From the NCBI RefSeq assembly GCF_000504285.1, contig NZ_KI632511.1, positions 6,864,154-6,928,153 on the forward strand: a stretch of DNA of 64,000 nt, in the 5' to 3' direction. The position numbers and the translations under genes were made by a program. Within the stretch, counting starts at the first letter, position 1. The number at the start of each line of letters is the position of its first letter. Under the pieces are notes generated by a model. The model was not told the DNA's origin, searched no databases, and saw nothing but the letters and a program-made list of their open reading frames with translations. This DNA comes from Actinospica robiniae DSM 44927. Its GTDB lineage: Bacteria; Actinomycetota; Actinomycetes; Streptomycetales; Catenulisporaceae. Of the stretch, positions 34,499 through 44,248 are shown piece by piece.

Positions 34499-36217
34499 GT
34501 GCTCGAAGCCGTCGACGGATCCGCGGTGCGCGCCTGGGCCCGGGCCTGCCTGGCCGCGCTCGGCAGGGCGCGCGAGGAGATCGACGCCCTCAACGTCTTC
34601 CCGGTGCCCGATGGCGACACCGGCACCAACCTCTACCTCACCTTCGACGCCGCGTGTGAGCGGCTCGACGCGCTCGAGCGCTCCGCCGACGCGGGGGCGG
34701 CGGGCGCGGCGGCGACGCTGGGCGCGCTGGCGGACGGAGCGCTGGAGGCCGCGCACGGCAACTCCGGCGCGATCCTGGCCCAGTTGCTGCGCGGGCTGGC
34801 GGACGAGCTGGCCGCGACTGCCCGGGTCGGCGGCTTCGTCGACCCCGGCGTGCTCGCCGCCGCACTGGCCCGGGCGGACGAGGCGGCCCGCGGCGCCGTC
34901 TCCCGGCCGGTCGAGGGCACGATGCTCTCGGTCGCCCGGGCCGCCGCCGAAGCCGCCCGCGAGCTGGTGCGCCGCAGCACCGACGCCGACGCGCCGCCGC
35001 CCGCGTTCGCCGCGGTGGCCGAGGCCGCCCGGCAGGCCGCCGCGGCCGCGCTGCGTGAGACCCAGAGCCAGCTGCCCGCGCTGACCGCCGCGGGCGTGGT
35101 CGACGCCGGCGGCCGCGGTGTCTGCGTGTTCCTGGACGTGCTCGCCGCGCTGGTCGGCGGGTACGACCCGCGCCGGCTCGAGCCCGCACGGCGTTCGCTG
35201 CTGCGCCCGATGCGCCCGCCCAAGTCGTCGTCGGGCCGGCCCTCGGTGGGCCGGTCCGAGGGCTCCGGCGGGCAGGGTCCGGGGCTGGAGCTGGTCTTCC
35301 TGATCGACACCGAGTCGGTGGACGCGCTGCGGGCCGAGCTGGAGCGGATCTGCGCGGCCGACGGCGGCGACTCCCTGGTCATAGCGGGCGGTTCCGGCCG
35401 CTACCGCGTGCACGTCCACCTGCATCAGCCGGGCCCGGCGATCGAGGCCGCGCTCGACCACGGCCGTCCGCGCGACCTGCGGGTGACCGCGCTGACCGAG
35501 TGCCTCGACCACGGCGGCACCCCGCGCCCGGCGCCGCGCTCCGGCCGGGTGGTGCTGGCCGCGGCCGCCGGCCCGGGCATCGCCGCCCTGTTCGCCGAGG
35601 CCGGCGCGCTGCCGCTGACCGGCCCGGACGACCGTCCGCCGACCAGCGCGCAGCTGAGCCGGGCGGTGCTGGACGCGGGCGTGCGCGAGGTGGTCATCGT
35701 GACCTCCGACCCCGACGGCCTGGCCGGCGCCTTCGCCGCGGCCGACCAGGCCGAGCGCGACCTGCCCGGGGTGCGGGTCGCGGTGATCCCGAGCAAGGCG
35801 GCCGTGCAGGCCGTGGCCGCGCTCGCGGTGCACGAGCCGGGCCGCCGCTTCGACGCCGACGTGGTCGCGATGACCGCGGCGGCCGGCGCCACCCGCTACG
35901 GTGCGCTGCGGCTGGCCGAGGACGACGCCTGGACGATGGCCGGCGTGGTCGCGGCCGGAGACGTGCTCGGCTTCATCGAGGACGACGTCGCGGTGATCGC
36001 GGACTCCGTGCTGGAGGCCGCGCTGGGCGTGGTGGACCGGATGGTGTCGGCGGGCGGTGAGATGGTGACCTTGGTGGCCGGCGCGGGCCTCGGGCTGCCC
36101 ACCGCGCGGCTCGTGGACGCCGTCACCAGCCGGGTGCTCGCCCGCAGGCCGGAGATGGACGTGGTCGCCTACGACGGCGGGCAGACGGACTGGCCGCTGC
36201 TGATCGGGGTCGAGTAG
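34499..36217 (+). CDS. DAK2-domain protein, fatty acid kinase FakA-like (YloV)
   Basis: A 572-residue protein. The N-terminal DAK2 domain (about 5-210) has the metal/ATP motif FPVPDGDTGTNLY and HGNSGAILAQLLRG. A middle part (250-340) and a C-terminal DegV-like domain (about 340-572; GEMVTLVAGAGLGLPTARLV) follow. In FakA this enzyme phosphorylates fatty acids bound to FakB for phospholipid synthesis; no fakB gene is in the window. GTG 34499 with CAGGAAGGG upstream; the frame is open far upstream into the rpmB region, which is rejected. recG follows, as in Streptomyces. Confidence 0.88.
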   Translation: MLEAVDGSAVRAWARACLAALGRAREEIDALNVFPVPDGDTGTNLYLTFDAACERLDALERSADAGAAGAAATLGALADGALEAAHGNSGAILAQLLRGLADELAATARVGGFVDPGVLAAALARADEAARGAVSRPVEGTMLSVARAAAEAARELVRRSTDADAPPPAFAAVAEAARQAAAAALRETQSQLPALTAAGVVDAGGRGVCVFLDVLAALVGGYDPRRLEPARRSLLRPMRPPKSSSGRPSVGRSEGSGGQGPGLELVFLIDTESVDALRAELERICAADGGDSLVIAGGSGRYRVHVHLHQPGPAIEAALDHGRPRDLRVTALTECLDHGGTPRPAPRSGRVVLAAAAGPGIAALFAEAGALPLTGPDDRPPTSAQLSRAVLDAGVREVVIVTSDPDGLAGAFAAADQAERDLPGVRVAVIPSKAAVQAVAALAVHEPGRRFDADVVAMTAAAGATRYGALRLAEDDAWTMAGVVAAGDVLGFIEDDVAVIADSVLEAALGVVDRMVSAGGEMVTLVAGAGLGLPTARLVDAVTSRVLARRPEMDVVAYDGGQTDWPLLIGVE

Positions 36218-36275
36218 CGGGCCCGTCCGACGGGCACCCGGGAGGCGGGTGGCCGGAAGCGAGGAAGGGAAGCGG

Positions 36276-38489
36276 ATGAGCGTCGCGGGAACCGGGGCCG
36301 CGGACCCCCTCGGCCTCCCCCTCGCCGGGGTGGTGGGCGACCGCACCGCGAAGGTGCTGGTCAAAGAGCTGAGACTGGCGACCCTCGGGGATCTGCTGCG
36401 CTACTACCCGCGGCGCTACTACGAGCGCGGCGAGTTCTCGGATCTGAGCCGGGTTCAGCTGGACGAGGAGATCACGGTCCAGGCCGAGGTGGCCAAGGTC
36501 ACCAAGCATCCCGGGCCGGGCCGCCGGCCGCCGCGGGTGGAGGTGGAGATCACCGACGGCAGGGGCTCGCTCCAGCTGACCTTCTTCAACTCCTGGGTGG
36601 CCGACCGCGAGCTGCGGCCGGGCAAGTCAGGCCTCTTCGCCGGCAAGGTGGGCAGCTTCCGCGGCCGCCCGCAGGTCGTGCAGCCGGAGTACTACCTCTA
36701 CGACGCGGATGAGGACGAGGGCAAGGCCGCGGAGGAGTTCGCCAAGCCGCGGCCGGTGTATCCGGCCACCGCGAAACTGCCCACCTGGACCATCGAACGC
36801 TGCGTGCGGGTCGTGCTCGACTCCCTGCCGCAGCTCGAGGACCCGCTGCCGGCCGCGCTGCGCAAGCAGTTCCGGTTGATGGATCTGCGCACCGCGTTCG
36901 AGCGCGTGCACCGGCCCGACGAGGTCGCCGAGACCTTCCCGGCCAAGGAGCGGCTGAAGTGGGACGAGGCCCTGCCGCTGCAGATCGTGCTGGCGAAGCG
37001 CCGGCTCGCCTCGCTGGGTGAGACGGCCGCCGCCCGCGAGAGCCGGCCCGGGGGCGTGCTCGAGCGCTTCGACCAGCGGCTTCCGTTCACGCTGACCGCC
37101 GGCCAGCAGGCCGTGTGCGCCGAGATCGAGCAGGACCTGGCGCAGACCCACCCGATGCACCGGCTGCTGCAGGGCGAGGTGGGTTCCGGCAAGACGATCG
37201 TGGCGCTGCGGGCGATGCTGACGGTCGTGGACGGCGGCGGCCAGGCCGTGCTGCTGGCCCCGACCGAGGTGCTCGCGCAGCAGCACCACCGTTCGATCAC
37301 GCAGATGCTCGGCTCGATCGCCCGCCCGGGCCAGCTCGACGGCGACCCGGACGGGACGAAGGTCGCGCTGCTGACGGGTTCTCAGGGCGCGAAGGAACGC
37401 AAGGCGAACCTGCTCGACGCGGCCGGCGGGGACGCCGGGATCGTGGTCGGCACGCACGCCGTCATCCAGGAGCACGTGCAGTTCCAGGACCTCGGCCTGG
37501 TGGTGGTGGACGAGCAGCACCGGTTCGGCGTGGAGCAGCGCGACGCTTTGCGCGCGAAGGGATCCGTGCCGCCGCACCTGCTGGTGATGACCGCGACGCC
37601 GATCCCGCGCACCGTGGCCATGACCGTGTTCGGCGACCTGGAGACGTCCGTGCTGGCCGAGCTGCCCGGCGGCCGCTCGCCGATCTCGACGCACGTGGTG
37701 CCCGCGCTGGAGAAGCCGAACTTCTTCGTCCGCGCCTGGGAGCGGATCCGGGAGGAGGTCGCCGCCGGGCATCAGGCCTATGTCGTGTGCCCGCGGATCG
37801 GCGGCGAGGCCGGCGACGAGACGGACGGGGACGAGAGCGACGCGCCGCCGCCCGAGGCCGCCGAGTCGGAGCGCCGTGCCCCGCTGGCCGTCGCCGACAT
37901 CGCGGCCGAGCTCGAGGCCGGGCCGCTGGCCGGTCTGCGCATCGGCGTGCTGCACGGCCGGCTCGCGCCCGCGGAGAAGGACGAGGTGATGACGGCGTTC
38001 AACGAGGGCTCGCTGGACGTGCTGGTGGCCACGACCGTGGTCGAGGTCGGCGTGAACGTGCCGAACGCGAGCGTCATGGTCATCCTCGACGCCGACCGCT
38101 TCGGCGTCTCCCAGCTGCACCAGCTGCGCGGCCGGGTCGGCCGGGGCAGCGTCCCGGGCCTGTGCCTGCTGGTGACGGAGGCGTTCGCGGACACCCCGGC
38201 GCGGGAGCGGCTGGACGCGGTGGCGGGCACGCTGGACGGGTTCGAGCTCTCCCGGATCGACCTCGAGCAGCGCCGCGAGGGCGACGTGCTCGGGGCGGCC
38301 CAGTCCGGACGGCGCAGCTCCCTGCGACTGCTCTCGGTGCTCAAGGACGAGGAGCTGATCGGCCGGGCCAGGCAGGCCGCGACGGAGCTGGTCGCCGAGG
38401 ACCCGGAGCTGGCCGGGCAGCCGGGGCTGCGCGCCGCGGTGGCCGCGTTGCAGGACTCTGATCGGGCCGACTACCTGGCCATGACATGA
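36276..38489 (+). CDS. recG: ATP-dependent DNA helicase RecG
   Basis: A 737-residue branched-DNA helicase that regresses stalled forks. The N-terminal wedge (OB fold) includes LLRYYPRRYYERGEFSDL and the helicase core has LLQGEVGSGKTIVALRAML (Walker A), VVVDEQHRFGVEQRDALR (DExH), VMTATPIPRTVAMTVFGDL and QLRGRVGRGSVPGLCLL (motif VI). An acidic, Glu/Asp-rich insert (DETDGDESDAPPPEAAES) lies near residues 512-535, as in other actinobacterial RecG. ATG 36276 has GAAGGGAAGC upstream; GTG 36249 is the alternative. Confidence 0.96.
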   Translation: MSVAGTGAADPLGLPLAGVVGDRTAKVLVKELRLATLGDLLRYYPRRYYERGEFSDLSRVQLDEEITVQAEVAKVTKHPGPGRRPPRVEVEITDGRGSLQLTFFNSWVADRELRPGKSGLFAGKVGSFRGRPQVVQPEYYLYDADEDEGKAAEEFAKPRPVYPATAKLPTWTIERCVRVVLDSLPQLEDPLPAALRKQFRLMDLRTAFERVHRPDEVAETFPAKERLKWDEALPLQIVLAKRRLASLGETAAARESRPGGVLERFDQRLPFTLTAGQQAVCAEIEQDLAQTHPMHRLLQGEVGSGKTIVALRAMLTVVDGGGQAVLLAPTEVLAQQHHRSITQMLGSIARPGQLDGDPDGTKVALLTGSQGAKERKANLLDAAGGDAGIVVGTHAVIQEHVQFQDLGLVVVDEQHRFGVEQRDALRAKGSVPPHLLVMTATPIPRTVAMTVFGDLETSVLAELPGGRSPISTHVVPALEKPNFFVRAWERIREEVAAGHQAYVVCPRIGGEAGDETDGDESDAPPPEAAESERRAPLAVADIAAELEAGPLAGLRIGVLHGRLAPAEKDEVMTAFNEGSLDVLVATTVVEVGVNVPNASVMVILDADRFGVSQLHQLRGRVGRGSVPGLCLLVTEAFADTPARERLDAVAGTLDGFELSRIDLEQRREGDVLGAAQSGRRSSLRLLSVLKDEELIGRARQAATELVAEDPELAGQPGLRAAVAALQDSDRADYLAMT

Positions 38490-38549
38490 CATGAGGTTGG
38501 CTCACGTTTGGCTCTTGCCGTAATGGCCTGGCCACCCTAATCTCGGCCC

Positions 38550-39479
38550 GTGACCGACACCGTGGGGGGACCCGAGCCGGATCCGGAATTCGACGCGGAG
38601 TTCGCGAAACTGCTGCGCGATATGGCAGCCGGGCGGCCGGCCCGCGTGCACGAGCCCTCGGCCCGGGCGCGGATGCTGCAGAGCCAGTGGCGTGACCAGC
38701 CACCGCCGACCACGCCGTGGCGCGGCGACGCTCCGACCTTCGGCGACGCCACGGTCGAGGCGAACGGCGCGCGCAAGGCGAAGTACCGCCGCGGAAACCC
38801 CGGCGGCCGGGCCTGGCCGCGCAACACCGCGATCGCCGTGATCATCGGCGCGCTCGCCTTCGCCATGATCGAGACCGACCGCGGCCGCTCCGGAGCGGCA
38901 GGCGCGAACGCGCAGCAGGCGACCTCGACGGTCACCGCGACGAGCGACTCCGCGTACCTCGCCGCGGACGGGATGATCCCGCTGGCGCAGCTGTTCCCCA
39001 AGACCGTCCCGGCCGCGGACGGAGCCTCGTACGAGCTGCTGCAGTCCGGCAGGCTCGCCGACTGCATCAAGTCCGACCTGGTCGGCGCGAGGCTGGCGGG
39101 CCTGCTCGCGCAGAGCAACGGCTGCGTGGGCGGCGAGGAAGCGCTTTACAAGGACGCGGCGGGCGACCAGTTCAACGTCGTGGTCTTCACGCTCGAGGAC
39201 ACCCGGGACGCGCTGCGGATCATGAACGACCTGTCCATGAACGAGACCGACTTCGAGGTCGCCACGCAGATCCCGCCGGTGGACTCCGGCCTGGCGGACC
39301 TGTCCGCCGAGGACGCGGTCGTGCAGGACTTCGCCAGCGACGGGCACCAGCTCGGCGTCTTCATGGCGCAGTGGGCCGACGGCCGCGGGACCGACGCCGA
39401 GGACCTGGGGAAGCTGCTGAATCCGCTGCAGACCTCGATCGGCGAGAACCTGTCAGCGGAAGGGGAGGACAACCCGTGA
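38550..39479 (+). CDS. Hypothetical membrane-anchored protein
   Basis: A 309-residue protein with a 90-residue acidic/basic cytoplasmic part, one membrane segment (about 92-108; TAIAVIIGALAFAMI) and an outside domain of 200 residues (GMIPLAQLFPKTVPAADGAS, FNVVVFTLEDTRDALRIMND). It starts with GTG 38550 and overlaps the next membrane-protein gene by four bases (GTGA), so the two form an operon. No domain is recognised. It interrupts the usual recG-rsmD neighbourhood and is probably lineage-specific. Confidence 0.65.
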   Translation: MTDTVGGPEPDPEFDAEFAKLLRDMAAGRPARVHEPSARARMLQSQWRDQPPPTTPWRGDAPTFGDATVEANGARKAKYRRGNPGGRAWPRNTAIAVIIGALAFAMIETDRGRSGAAGANAQQATSTVTATSDSAYLAADGMIPLAQLFPKTVPAADGASYELLQSGRLADCIKSDLVGARLAGLLAQSNGCVGGEEALYKDAAGDQFNVVVFTLEDTRDALRIMNDLSMNETDFEVATQIPPVDSGLADLSAEDAVVQDFASDGHQLGVFMAQWADGRGTDAEDLGKLLNPLQTSIGENLSAEGEDNP

Positions 39480-40486
39480 CCCAGATCGATCCGTGGGCCG
39501 TGCCGGTGCCCGGCCGAGGCGGCGACATCTCGCTGCCGGCCGTACCCGCGCAGGTCGGCGACGCCTGGAGCGAACGCCGGACGATACCGACGGTCGCGGC
39601 GGCCGTGCTGTGGTTCTCCACGGCCGTGCTGCAGGTGGCGTGGCTGGTCTTCGGGCAGACGAAAGTCCTGATCAACCCCGTGCAGGGCGATTACACCGCC
39701 GAGATATCCGACAAGGGGACGGCCTGCCTCGGCTTCGTTCTGATCGGCGTCCTGCTGCTGCGCCTGCGCACCCGGACGCTCGGCCTGGGTCTGTCGATGT
39801 TCATCGGCTTGTCCTGGGCGGCCACCGCACCCAGTGATCTGCGCCCGGTGGATTGGAACGGAACCTACCCCGGGAATTACCTGTTCTGTGTCTCGCTCAT
39901 CGCCGGTACGTCGGCGGGGGCCCTGTCCGCGGCCGAACTCATCCGCCGGCGCCGAGCCGAGGGCCCGGCCGCTCCACCGCCGCCGCCGGCCACCCGTGCC
40001 CGAATCCGGCAGCTCGGCATCGCCGCCGGCCTGGTCAGCCTCGCCTGCGCCGTCGGTTCGAACCTGGTCGACATCCGGATCGATCACGACCTGACCCGTG
40101 GCCTGCACTGTTGCACCTATACCGACGCCACCGCCGTGACGAAGGGCGGATACCTGGCCGACTGGGTGTTCATCGCGATCGTGGCGGTCTCGGCCGTCGT
40201 GTTCCGTTCGCGGTTCCTCTCCGTCGCCGCGTTCCTCGTGCCCGTCTTCAGCGCGGTCCGCCTGATCGTGGACGGCGTGGTCCGAGTCATCTGGCCGGTG
40301 TCCTCGCTCTACGGTCGGCACGGCGCAGAGGTCATCGGCCGGATGGGTGACGGCTCGGTCGGCTCGGTGATCCACACCTCGCTCGAGCTCGGATTCTGGC
40401 TGCTCGTCGCGCAGACGGTCGTCCTGCTCGCCGCGGCCTTCATCAGGTCCCGGATCAGGCCGACGGTCGGCGAAGCTTCAGTTTGA
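39476..40486 (+). CDS. Hypothetical multi-pass membrane protein
   Basis: A 336-residue protein with about seven to eight hydrophobic segments (first at about 38-62, AAAVLWFSTAVLQVAWLVFG; last near the C-terminus, LLVAQTVVLLAAAFI). A Pro-rich cytoplasmic loop (EGPAAPPPPPATRARI) divides it in two. GTG 39476 overlaps the previous stop (GTGA). It converges with and overlaps the 3' end of the DUF385-like gene by 32 bases. No family recognised. Confidence 0.65.
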   Translation: MTQIDPWAVPVPGRGGDISLPAVPAQVGDAWSERRTIPTVAAAVLWFSTAVLQVAWLVFGQTKVLINPVQGDYTAEISDKGTACLGFVLIGVLLLRLRTRTLGLGLSMFIGLSWAATAPSDLRPVDWNGTYPGNYLFCVSLIAGTSAGALSAAELIRRRRAEGPAAPPPPPATRARIRQLGIAAGLVSLACAVGSNLVDIRIDHDLTRGLHCCTYTDATAVTKGGYLADWVFIAIVAVSAVVFRSRFLSVAAFLVPVFSAVRLIVDGVVRVIWPVSSLYGRHGAEVIGRMGDGSVGSVIHTSLELGFWLLVAQTVVLLAAAFIRSRIRPTVGEASV

Positions 40487-40958
40487 TCACCAGTGCGCCG
40501 CTCTGCCAGGCCTGCCGCAGGTCGGCCGGGCGGGGGCTGCCGTCGGCCTCGATGGCGATCTTGTTGAACTTGGCGAAGTTCTTGTTGTGCCGGCAGATCA
40601 CGTCGTAGAGCGCGACCACGCTGGTCTCGTCCCGGATCATTTCGACGTCGGCGCTGCGGCGCCTGCCCTTGTACCGCACGTCGAGCGGCTCACCGGTGCG
40701 CAGGTTCTTGGCCCAGCCGAAGCATGTGCCGATCAGCAGCGCGTCCTCGTGCTCGACGTAGGCGACCGGCACGTCGTAGCGCCGTCCGCTCTTGCGGCCG
40801 ACGACGTAGAGCGTGATCAGGTACCTGCCGATGCCCGACGAGACGAGCGGCGCGGCCAGCAGCCCGCGCATGATCCGGTTCAGAAGTTGCTGGTAGGCCA
40901 TGGTCTGCGGCTGCCCCGGGGCCCCGGCACCCGGCGTGGATGAGGTGTCAGTACTCAT
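40455..40958 (-). CDS. F420/FMN split-barrel protein, nitroreductase-like (DUF385)
   Basis: A 167-residue protein. Residues 30-160 have the split beta-barrel pattern of deazaflavin-dependent nitroreductases: ITLYVVGRKSGRRYDVPVAY, EDALLIGTCFGWAKNLRTG, YKGRRRSADVEMIRD. Members bind F420 or FMN and reduce varied substrates; cofC in this window shows that F420 is made. The 25 N-terminal residues are disordered (Ser/Pro/Gly). ATG 40958 is the first codon after the divergent region; longer frames upstream are shadows of rsmD. Substrate unknown. Confidence 0.75.
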   Translation of the reverse strand: MSTDTSSTPGAGAPGQPQTMAYQQLLNRIMRGLLAAPLVSSGIGRYLITLYVVGRKSGRRYDVPVAYVEHEDALLIGTCFGWAKNLRTGEPLDVRYKGRRRSADVEMIRDETSVVALYDVICRHNKNFAKFNKIAIEADGSPRPADLRQAWQSGALVIKLKLRRPSA

Positions 40959-41084
40959 GCATCCCGACGCTAGACCCGCCCCCGCCGGGCCGCAACGGAA
41001 ACGGGCGGTTACCGGCGAATCCCCAGCAACCGCACAGCCCGCGCACAGCCGCGTCCCGGCCGCCGGGCCCCGTAAACTGGCCCG

Positions 41085-41654
41085 GTGACCAGGATCATCG
41101 CAGGCCAGGCCCGCGGCCGGCAGCTCGTCGTGCCGCCCGGCGCCGGTACCCGTCCGACCTCCGACCGGGCCAGGGAGGGGCTGTTCTCGTCGCTCGACGC
41201 GCGTCTGCACGGCCTCGGCGGAATGCGGGTGATCGACGCGTTCGCCGGCTCCGGCGCGGTCGGCGTCGAGGCACTGTCCCGCGGCGCCGCGGCGGCCCTG
41301 ATGATCGAGACCGACCCGCGCGCCGCCGAGGCGATCCGGACCAACCTGCGCACCGTCGGCGTGCCCGGCGGCCGGCTGCTGACCGACCGGGTCGAGCAGG
41401 TGGCCGCGCAGGACTGCGCCGAGGCGCCGTACGAGGTGCTCTTCCTCGACCCGCCCTACGCGCTCGAGGCGAAGGCGCTGGGCGAGCTGATCGCGGACTT
41501 CGCCCGGCACGGCTGGCTCGCCGAGAGCGCGCTGGTCTGCGTCGAGCGCGCCAGCCGCGATCCGGAGTTCCCGTGGCCCGAGGGCTTCGATCCGCTCCGG
41601 GCCCGGAAGTACGGCGAAGGCACCCTCTGGTACGGTCACCGCCGTGAGCAGTGA
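41085..41654 (+). CDS. rsmD: 16S rRNA (guanine966-N2)-methyltransferase RsmD
   Basis: A 189-residue SAM-dependent methyltransferase. It begins [17 protein letters not shown], typical of RsmD, has the SAM loop [19 protein letters not shown] and the catalytic FLDPPYAL (DPPY) motif. It should methylate G966 of 16S rRNA during 30S assembly. GTG start at 41085. It overlaps coaD by 11 bases, a pairing widely conserved in bacteria. Confidence 0.94.
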   Translation: MTRIIAGQARGRQLVVPPGAGTRPTSDRAREGLFSSLDARLHGLGGMRVIDAFAGSGAVGVEALSRGAAAALMIETDPRAAEAIRTNLRTVGVPGGRLLTDRVEQVAAQDCAEAPYEVLFLDPPYALEAKALGELIADFARHGWLAESALVCVERASRDPEFPWPEGFDPLRARKYGEGTLWYGHRREQ

Positions 41655-42156
41655 CGCTACGAACCCCGGGCCCTCGCCCCGGCGCCGGGTGGTCTGCCCC
41701 GGATCCTTCGACCCGGTGACCAACGGACACCTTGACATCATCACCCGCATGACCGGGCTCTTCGACGAAGTCGTCGTCGCGGTGGGCAAGAACGCGGGCA
41801 AGAACGGCCTGTTCCCCTTCGAGGAGCGGATGCGCATGATCCGCGAGGTGACCGGGCACCTGCCCAACGTCACCGTCGAGATGGTCGACGGCCTGCTGGT
41901 GGACTTCTGCGCCGAGCGCGGGATCAAGGCGATCGTCAAGGGTCTGCGGGCGGTGGGCGACTTCGACTACGAACTTCAGATGTCGCAGATGAACCACCGG
42001 CTGGCCGGCGTCGAGACCCTGTTCGTCGCCACCAACCCGCTCTACAGCTTCCTGTCCTCCTCGCTGATCAAGGAGGTCTGCGCACTCGGCGGCGACGTCT
42101 CCGGGCTGCTGCCCGAGCCGGTGCTGGCGCAGCTGGTCGAGCGGCTGCGCAAGTAG
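41644..42156 (+). CDS. coaD: Phosphopantetheine adenylyltransferase
   Basis: A 170-residue nucleotidyltransferase that makes dephospho-CoA, the fourth step of CoA synthesis. The HxGH-class motif is [20 protein letters not shown], and the C-terminal block [20 protein letters not shown] is intact. An additional 15-residue N-terminus ([15 protein letters not shown]) precedes the fold. GTG 41644 lies inside the rsmD end; translation is probably coupled. Confidence 0.95.
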   Translation: MSSDATNPGPSPRRRVVCPGSFDPVTNGHLDIITRMTGLFDEVVVAVGKNAGKNGLFPFEERMRMIREVTGHLPNVTVEMVDGLLVDFCAERGIKAIVKGLRAVGDFDYELQMSQMNHRLAGVETLFVATNPLYSFLSSSLIKEVCALGGDVSGLLPEPVLAQLVERLRK

Positions 42157-42325
42157 CCGACACCCCGTCGGCGCCCCGGCCCGCGTCGCCGAGGGCTGAC
42201 GCCCGGACTTTCCGGACAAAGGGGGCAGTTGCCTCGGTGCTCTCCGTCCGCCGCGCGGTTCGGGGTACCGTGGACGGGCGCGGCCGAGCCGGCGGCGCCT
42301 AGGTGACGCAGGGAGTTGGAGTCCG

Positions 42326-43417
42326 TTGGACGTCAACGCGAAGATCGACGAGCTCATCGAGATCGTGGAGGGTGCGCGTGCGATGCCGATGTCGGCGTCG
42401 TGCGTCATCAACCGCACACAGGTGCTCGAGCTGCTCGACGAGCTCAAGCGCGGGATGCCGGAGGAGATGGACCGGGCCCGCCGGGTTCTGGACGACCGCG
42501 AGTCCGTCCTGGCCGAAGGCCGTCGCGAGGCCGAACGCCTGATCGAGCGCACCCGCGGGGAGCGCGACTCCATCATCAACAACACCGACATCTCCCGCGA
42601 GGCCCGCGGGGCGGCGTCGCACATCCTGGACGAAGCCCGCCGCGAGGCGGACGCCATCCGGGCCGAGGCGGACGAGTACGTCGACCAGAAGCTGGCCAAC
42701 TTCGAGGTGGTGCTGGGCAAGACGCTCCAGGCCGTCGGCCGCGGCCGCGACAAGATGCGCGGCAGCAACCCGATGGAGGAGCTCGGCCGGCACGTCGAGG
42801 AGCAGGACCTGGTCGCGGCCGAGCGCAAGCGGTCCCGGGACTTCTCCGGCACCGGCGAGATGCCGCAGGTGCGCGAGCCCTACGACAACCGCTTCGAGGG
42901 CAACGACTTCGAGGGCGAGAACCGCTTCGAGGGCAACGACTTCGAGACCGGCGGCACCTTCGACGGCGGCGGCTTCGACGGCAACGGCTTCGACGGGGGC
43001 AACTTCGACTCCGGCAGCTTCGAGACGACCGGGGAGTTCACCCGGATCGCCTTCGAGGAGGCCGAGCGCCCCTACGAGCCGCACCCGCACACCGGCTACG
43101 ACGAGCAGGGCTACGCTCAGGCTCCGCAGCAGCCGTACTACGCCGCCGAAGCCCAGGGCTACGACAGCGGCGCGTACGAGCAGCCCGGATACGACCAGGG
43201 CGCGGTCCAGGGCTACGGCACCGGCGAGTTCCCGGCCGAGGCCCCCTACGGCCAGGACGCCTACGGCCAGCAGCAGGGCTACGGCGCCCCGGCCGGCTAC
43301 GGCCACCCCGGCCACCAGCCGGGTCCCGGGCCGGAGTACCCGGCGGACGAGACCTCGTACTTCGACACCGGCCTGATCGACGTGCGCCAGTTCCAGCAGC
43401 AACAGCAGTACCGCTGA
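42326..43417 (+). CDS. DivIVA-like coiled-coil protein with FEGNDF and QGY repeat tail
   Basis: A 363-residue protein. Residues 1-165 are charged and helical with coiled-coil potential (DELIEIVEGARAMPMSASC, RREAERLIERTRGERDSIIN, HILDEARREADAIRAEADEY). This part matches the DivIVA/AtpF-like protein encoded after coaD in Streptomyces. Residues 185-240 are short Phe/Glu/Gly/Asp repeats (FEGNDFEGENRFEGNDFETG) and residues 250-355 are Gln/Gly/Tyr-rich (QGYGTGEFPAEAPYGQD, YGQQQGYGAPAGYG), both of low complexity. The tail is much longer than expected for the family. TTG 42326 is the only start with GGGAGTTGGAG upstream. A role in cell-pole or envelope organisation is inference. Confidence 0.8.
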   Translation: MDVNAKIDELIEIVEGARAMPMSASCVINRTQVLELLDELKRGMPEEMDRARRVLDDRESVLAEGRREAERLIERTRGERDSIINNTDISREARGAASHILDEARREADAIRAEADEYVDQKLANFEVVLGKTLQAVGRGRDKMRGSNPMEELGRHVEEQDLVAAERKRSRDFSGTGEMPQVREPYDNRFEGNDFEGENRFEGNDFETGGTFDGGGFDGNGFDGGNFDSGSFETTGEFTRIAFEEAERPYEPHPHTGYDEQGYAQAPQQPYYAAEAQGYDSGAYEQPGYDQGAVQGYGTGEFPAEAPYGQDAYGQQQGYGAPAGYGHPGHQPGPGPEYPADETSYFDTGLIDVRQFQQQQQYR

Positions 43418-43449
43418 GCCACGCGCGGCGGTGGCCTGACGCCGCGTGA

Positions 43450-43496
43450 ACGCCCGGGCGCCGACGGTGACATCCGCACCGTCGGCGCCCGGGCGT
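43450..43496 (+). terminator. Terminator with a perfect 20-base stem
   Basis: ACGCCCGGGCGCCGACGGTG (43450-43469) pairs perfectly with 43477-43496 around a seven-base loop, 32 bases after the coiled-coil protein gene. There is no T-run, which is common for actinobacterial terminators. Confidence 0.75.
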
Positions 43497-43553
43497 CGTC
43501 GGCCGCGGCGTAAACCCGGCCGAGGGCGGCCGAACGGCGGGTAGACTTGAGGC

Positions 43554-44129
43554 ATGCCTCCCGTATCCAAGCCGAAGCGTCCAGACGTGCGCTCGCCCTA
43601 CGTCTTCGACGTGCGCGAGTTCGGCCGGCGCCCCGGCGCGATGCGCCAGTTCGACCGCGACCTGCCGGCCGAGGCCCTGCTCGGCGGCGGCTCCACCCTC
43701 GACGGGCTCTACACCCCGGAGAGCGCGGACCTGCTGCTCGACCTGCGCCTCGAGTCCGTCGTGGAGGGCGTGCTGGCCACCGGCCGGGTCTCCGGCTCGC
43801 TGGTCGGCGAGTGCGTGCGCTGCCTCGACCCGGTCGAGGTCGAGGTCGACGCCGACTTCCAGGAGCTCTTCTATTACGACCCGGAGGAGCTGACCGCCGA
43901 GGAGCGCGAGGAGGCCGTCGCCGTCGTCGAGGAGCTCGTCGACGTCGAACCCCTGGTGCGCGACGCGGTCATGCTCGACCTCCCGCTGCAGCCGCTGTGC
44001 GAGCCGGACTGCCCGGGCCTGTGCCCGCAGTGCGGCGCCTCGCTGGCCGAGGATCCGGAGCACCACCACGACGCGGTGGATCCGCGCTGGGCCGCCCTGA
44101 GCGGACTCGGCACCGAGCGCTCCGAATAG
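43554..44129 (+). CDS. DUF177 (YceD) protein
   Basis: A 191-residue protein of the YceD/DUF177 family, encoded directly before rpmF in most bacteria and implicated in 23S rRNA/ribosome maturation. Seen are RSPYVFDVREFGRRPGAMR, the conserved cysteines in VGECVRCLDPVEVEVDADFQ and the C-terminal CEPDCPGLCPQCGASL zinc-like block. ATG 43554. The 119 bases to rpmF contain its probable promoter. Confidence 0.9.
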   Translation: MPPVSKPKRPDVRSPYVFDVREFGRRPGAMRQFDRDLPAEALLGGGSTLDGLYTPESADLLLDLRLESVVEGVLATGRVSGSLVGECVRCLDPVEVEVDADFQELFYYDPEELTAEEREEAVAVVEELVDVEPLVRDAVMLDLPLQPLCEPDCPGLCPQCGASLAEDPEHHHDAVDPRWAALSGLGTERSE

Positions 44130-44248
44130 GCCGTCACCTCGGCCGAACCCGTGTGCGGGGGCCGTGGTTCGTAACACCCGCCGACTTCCGGTAAAGTCGT
44201 CGGGTACGACCGAATGACCTTTGCAGTAACTGACCAGGAGTTTGAGCC

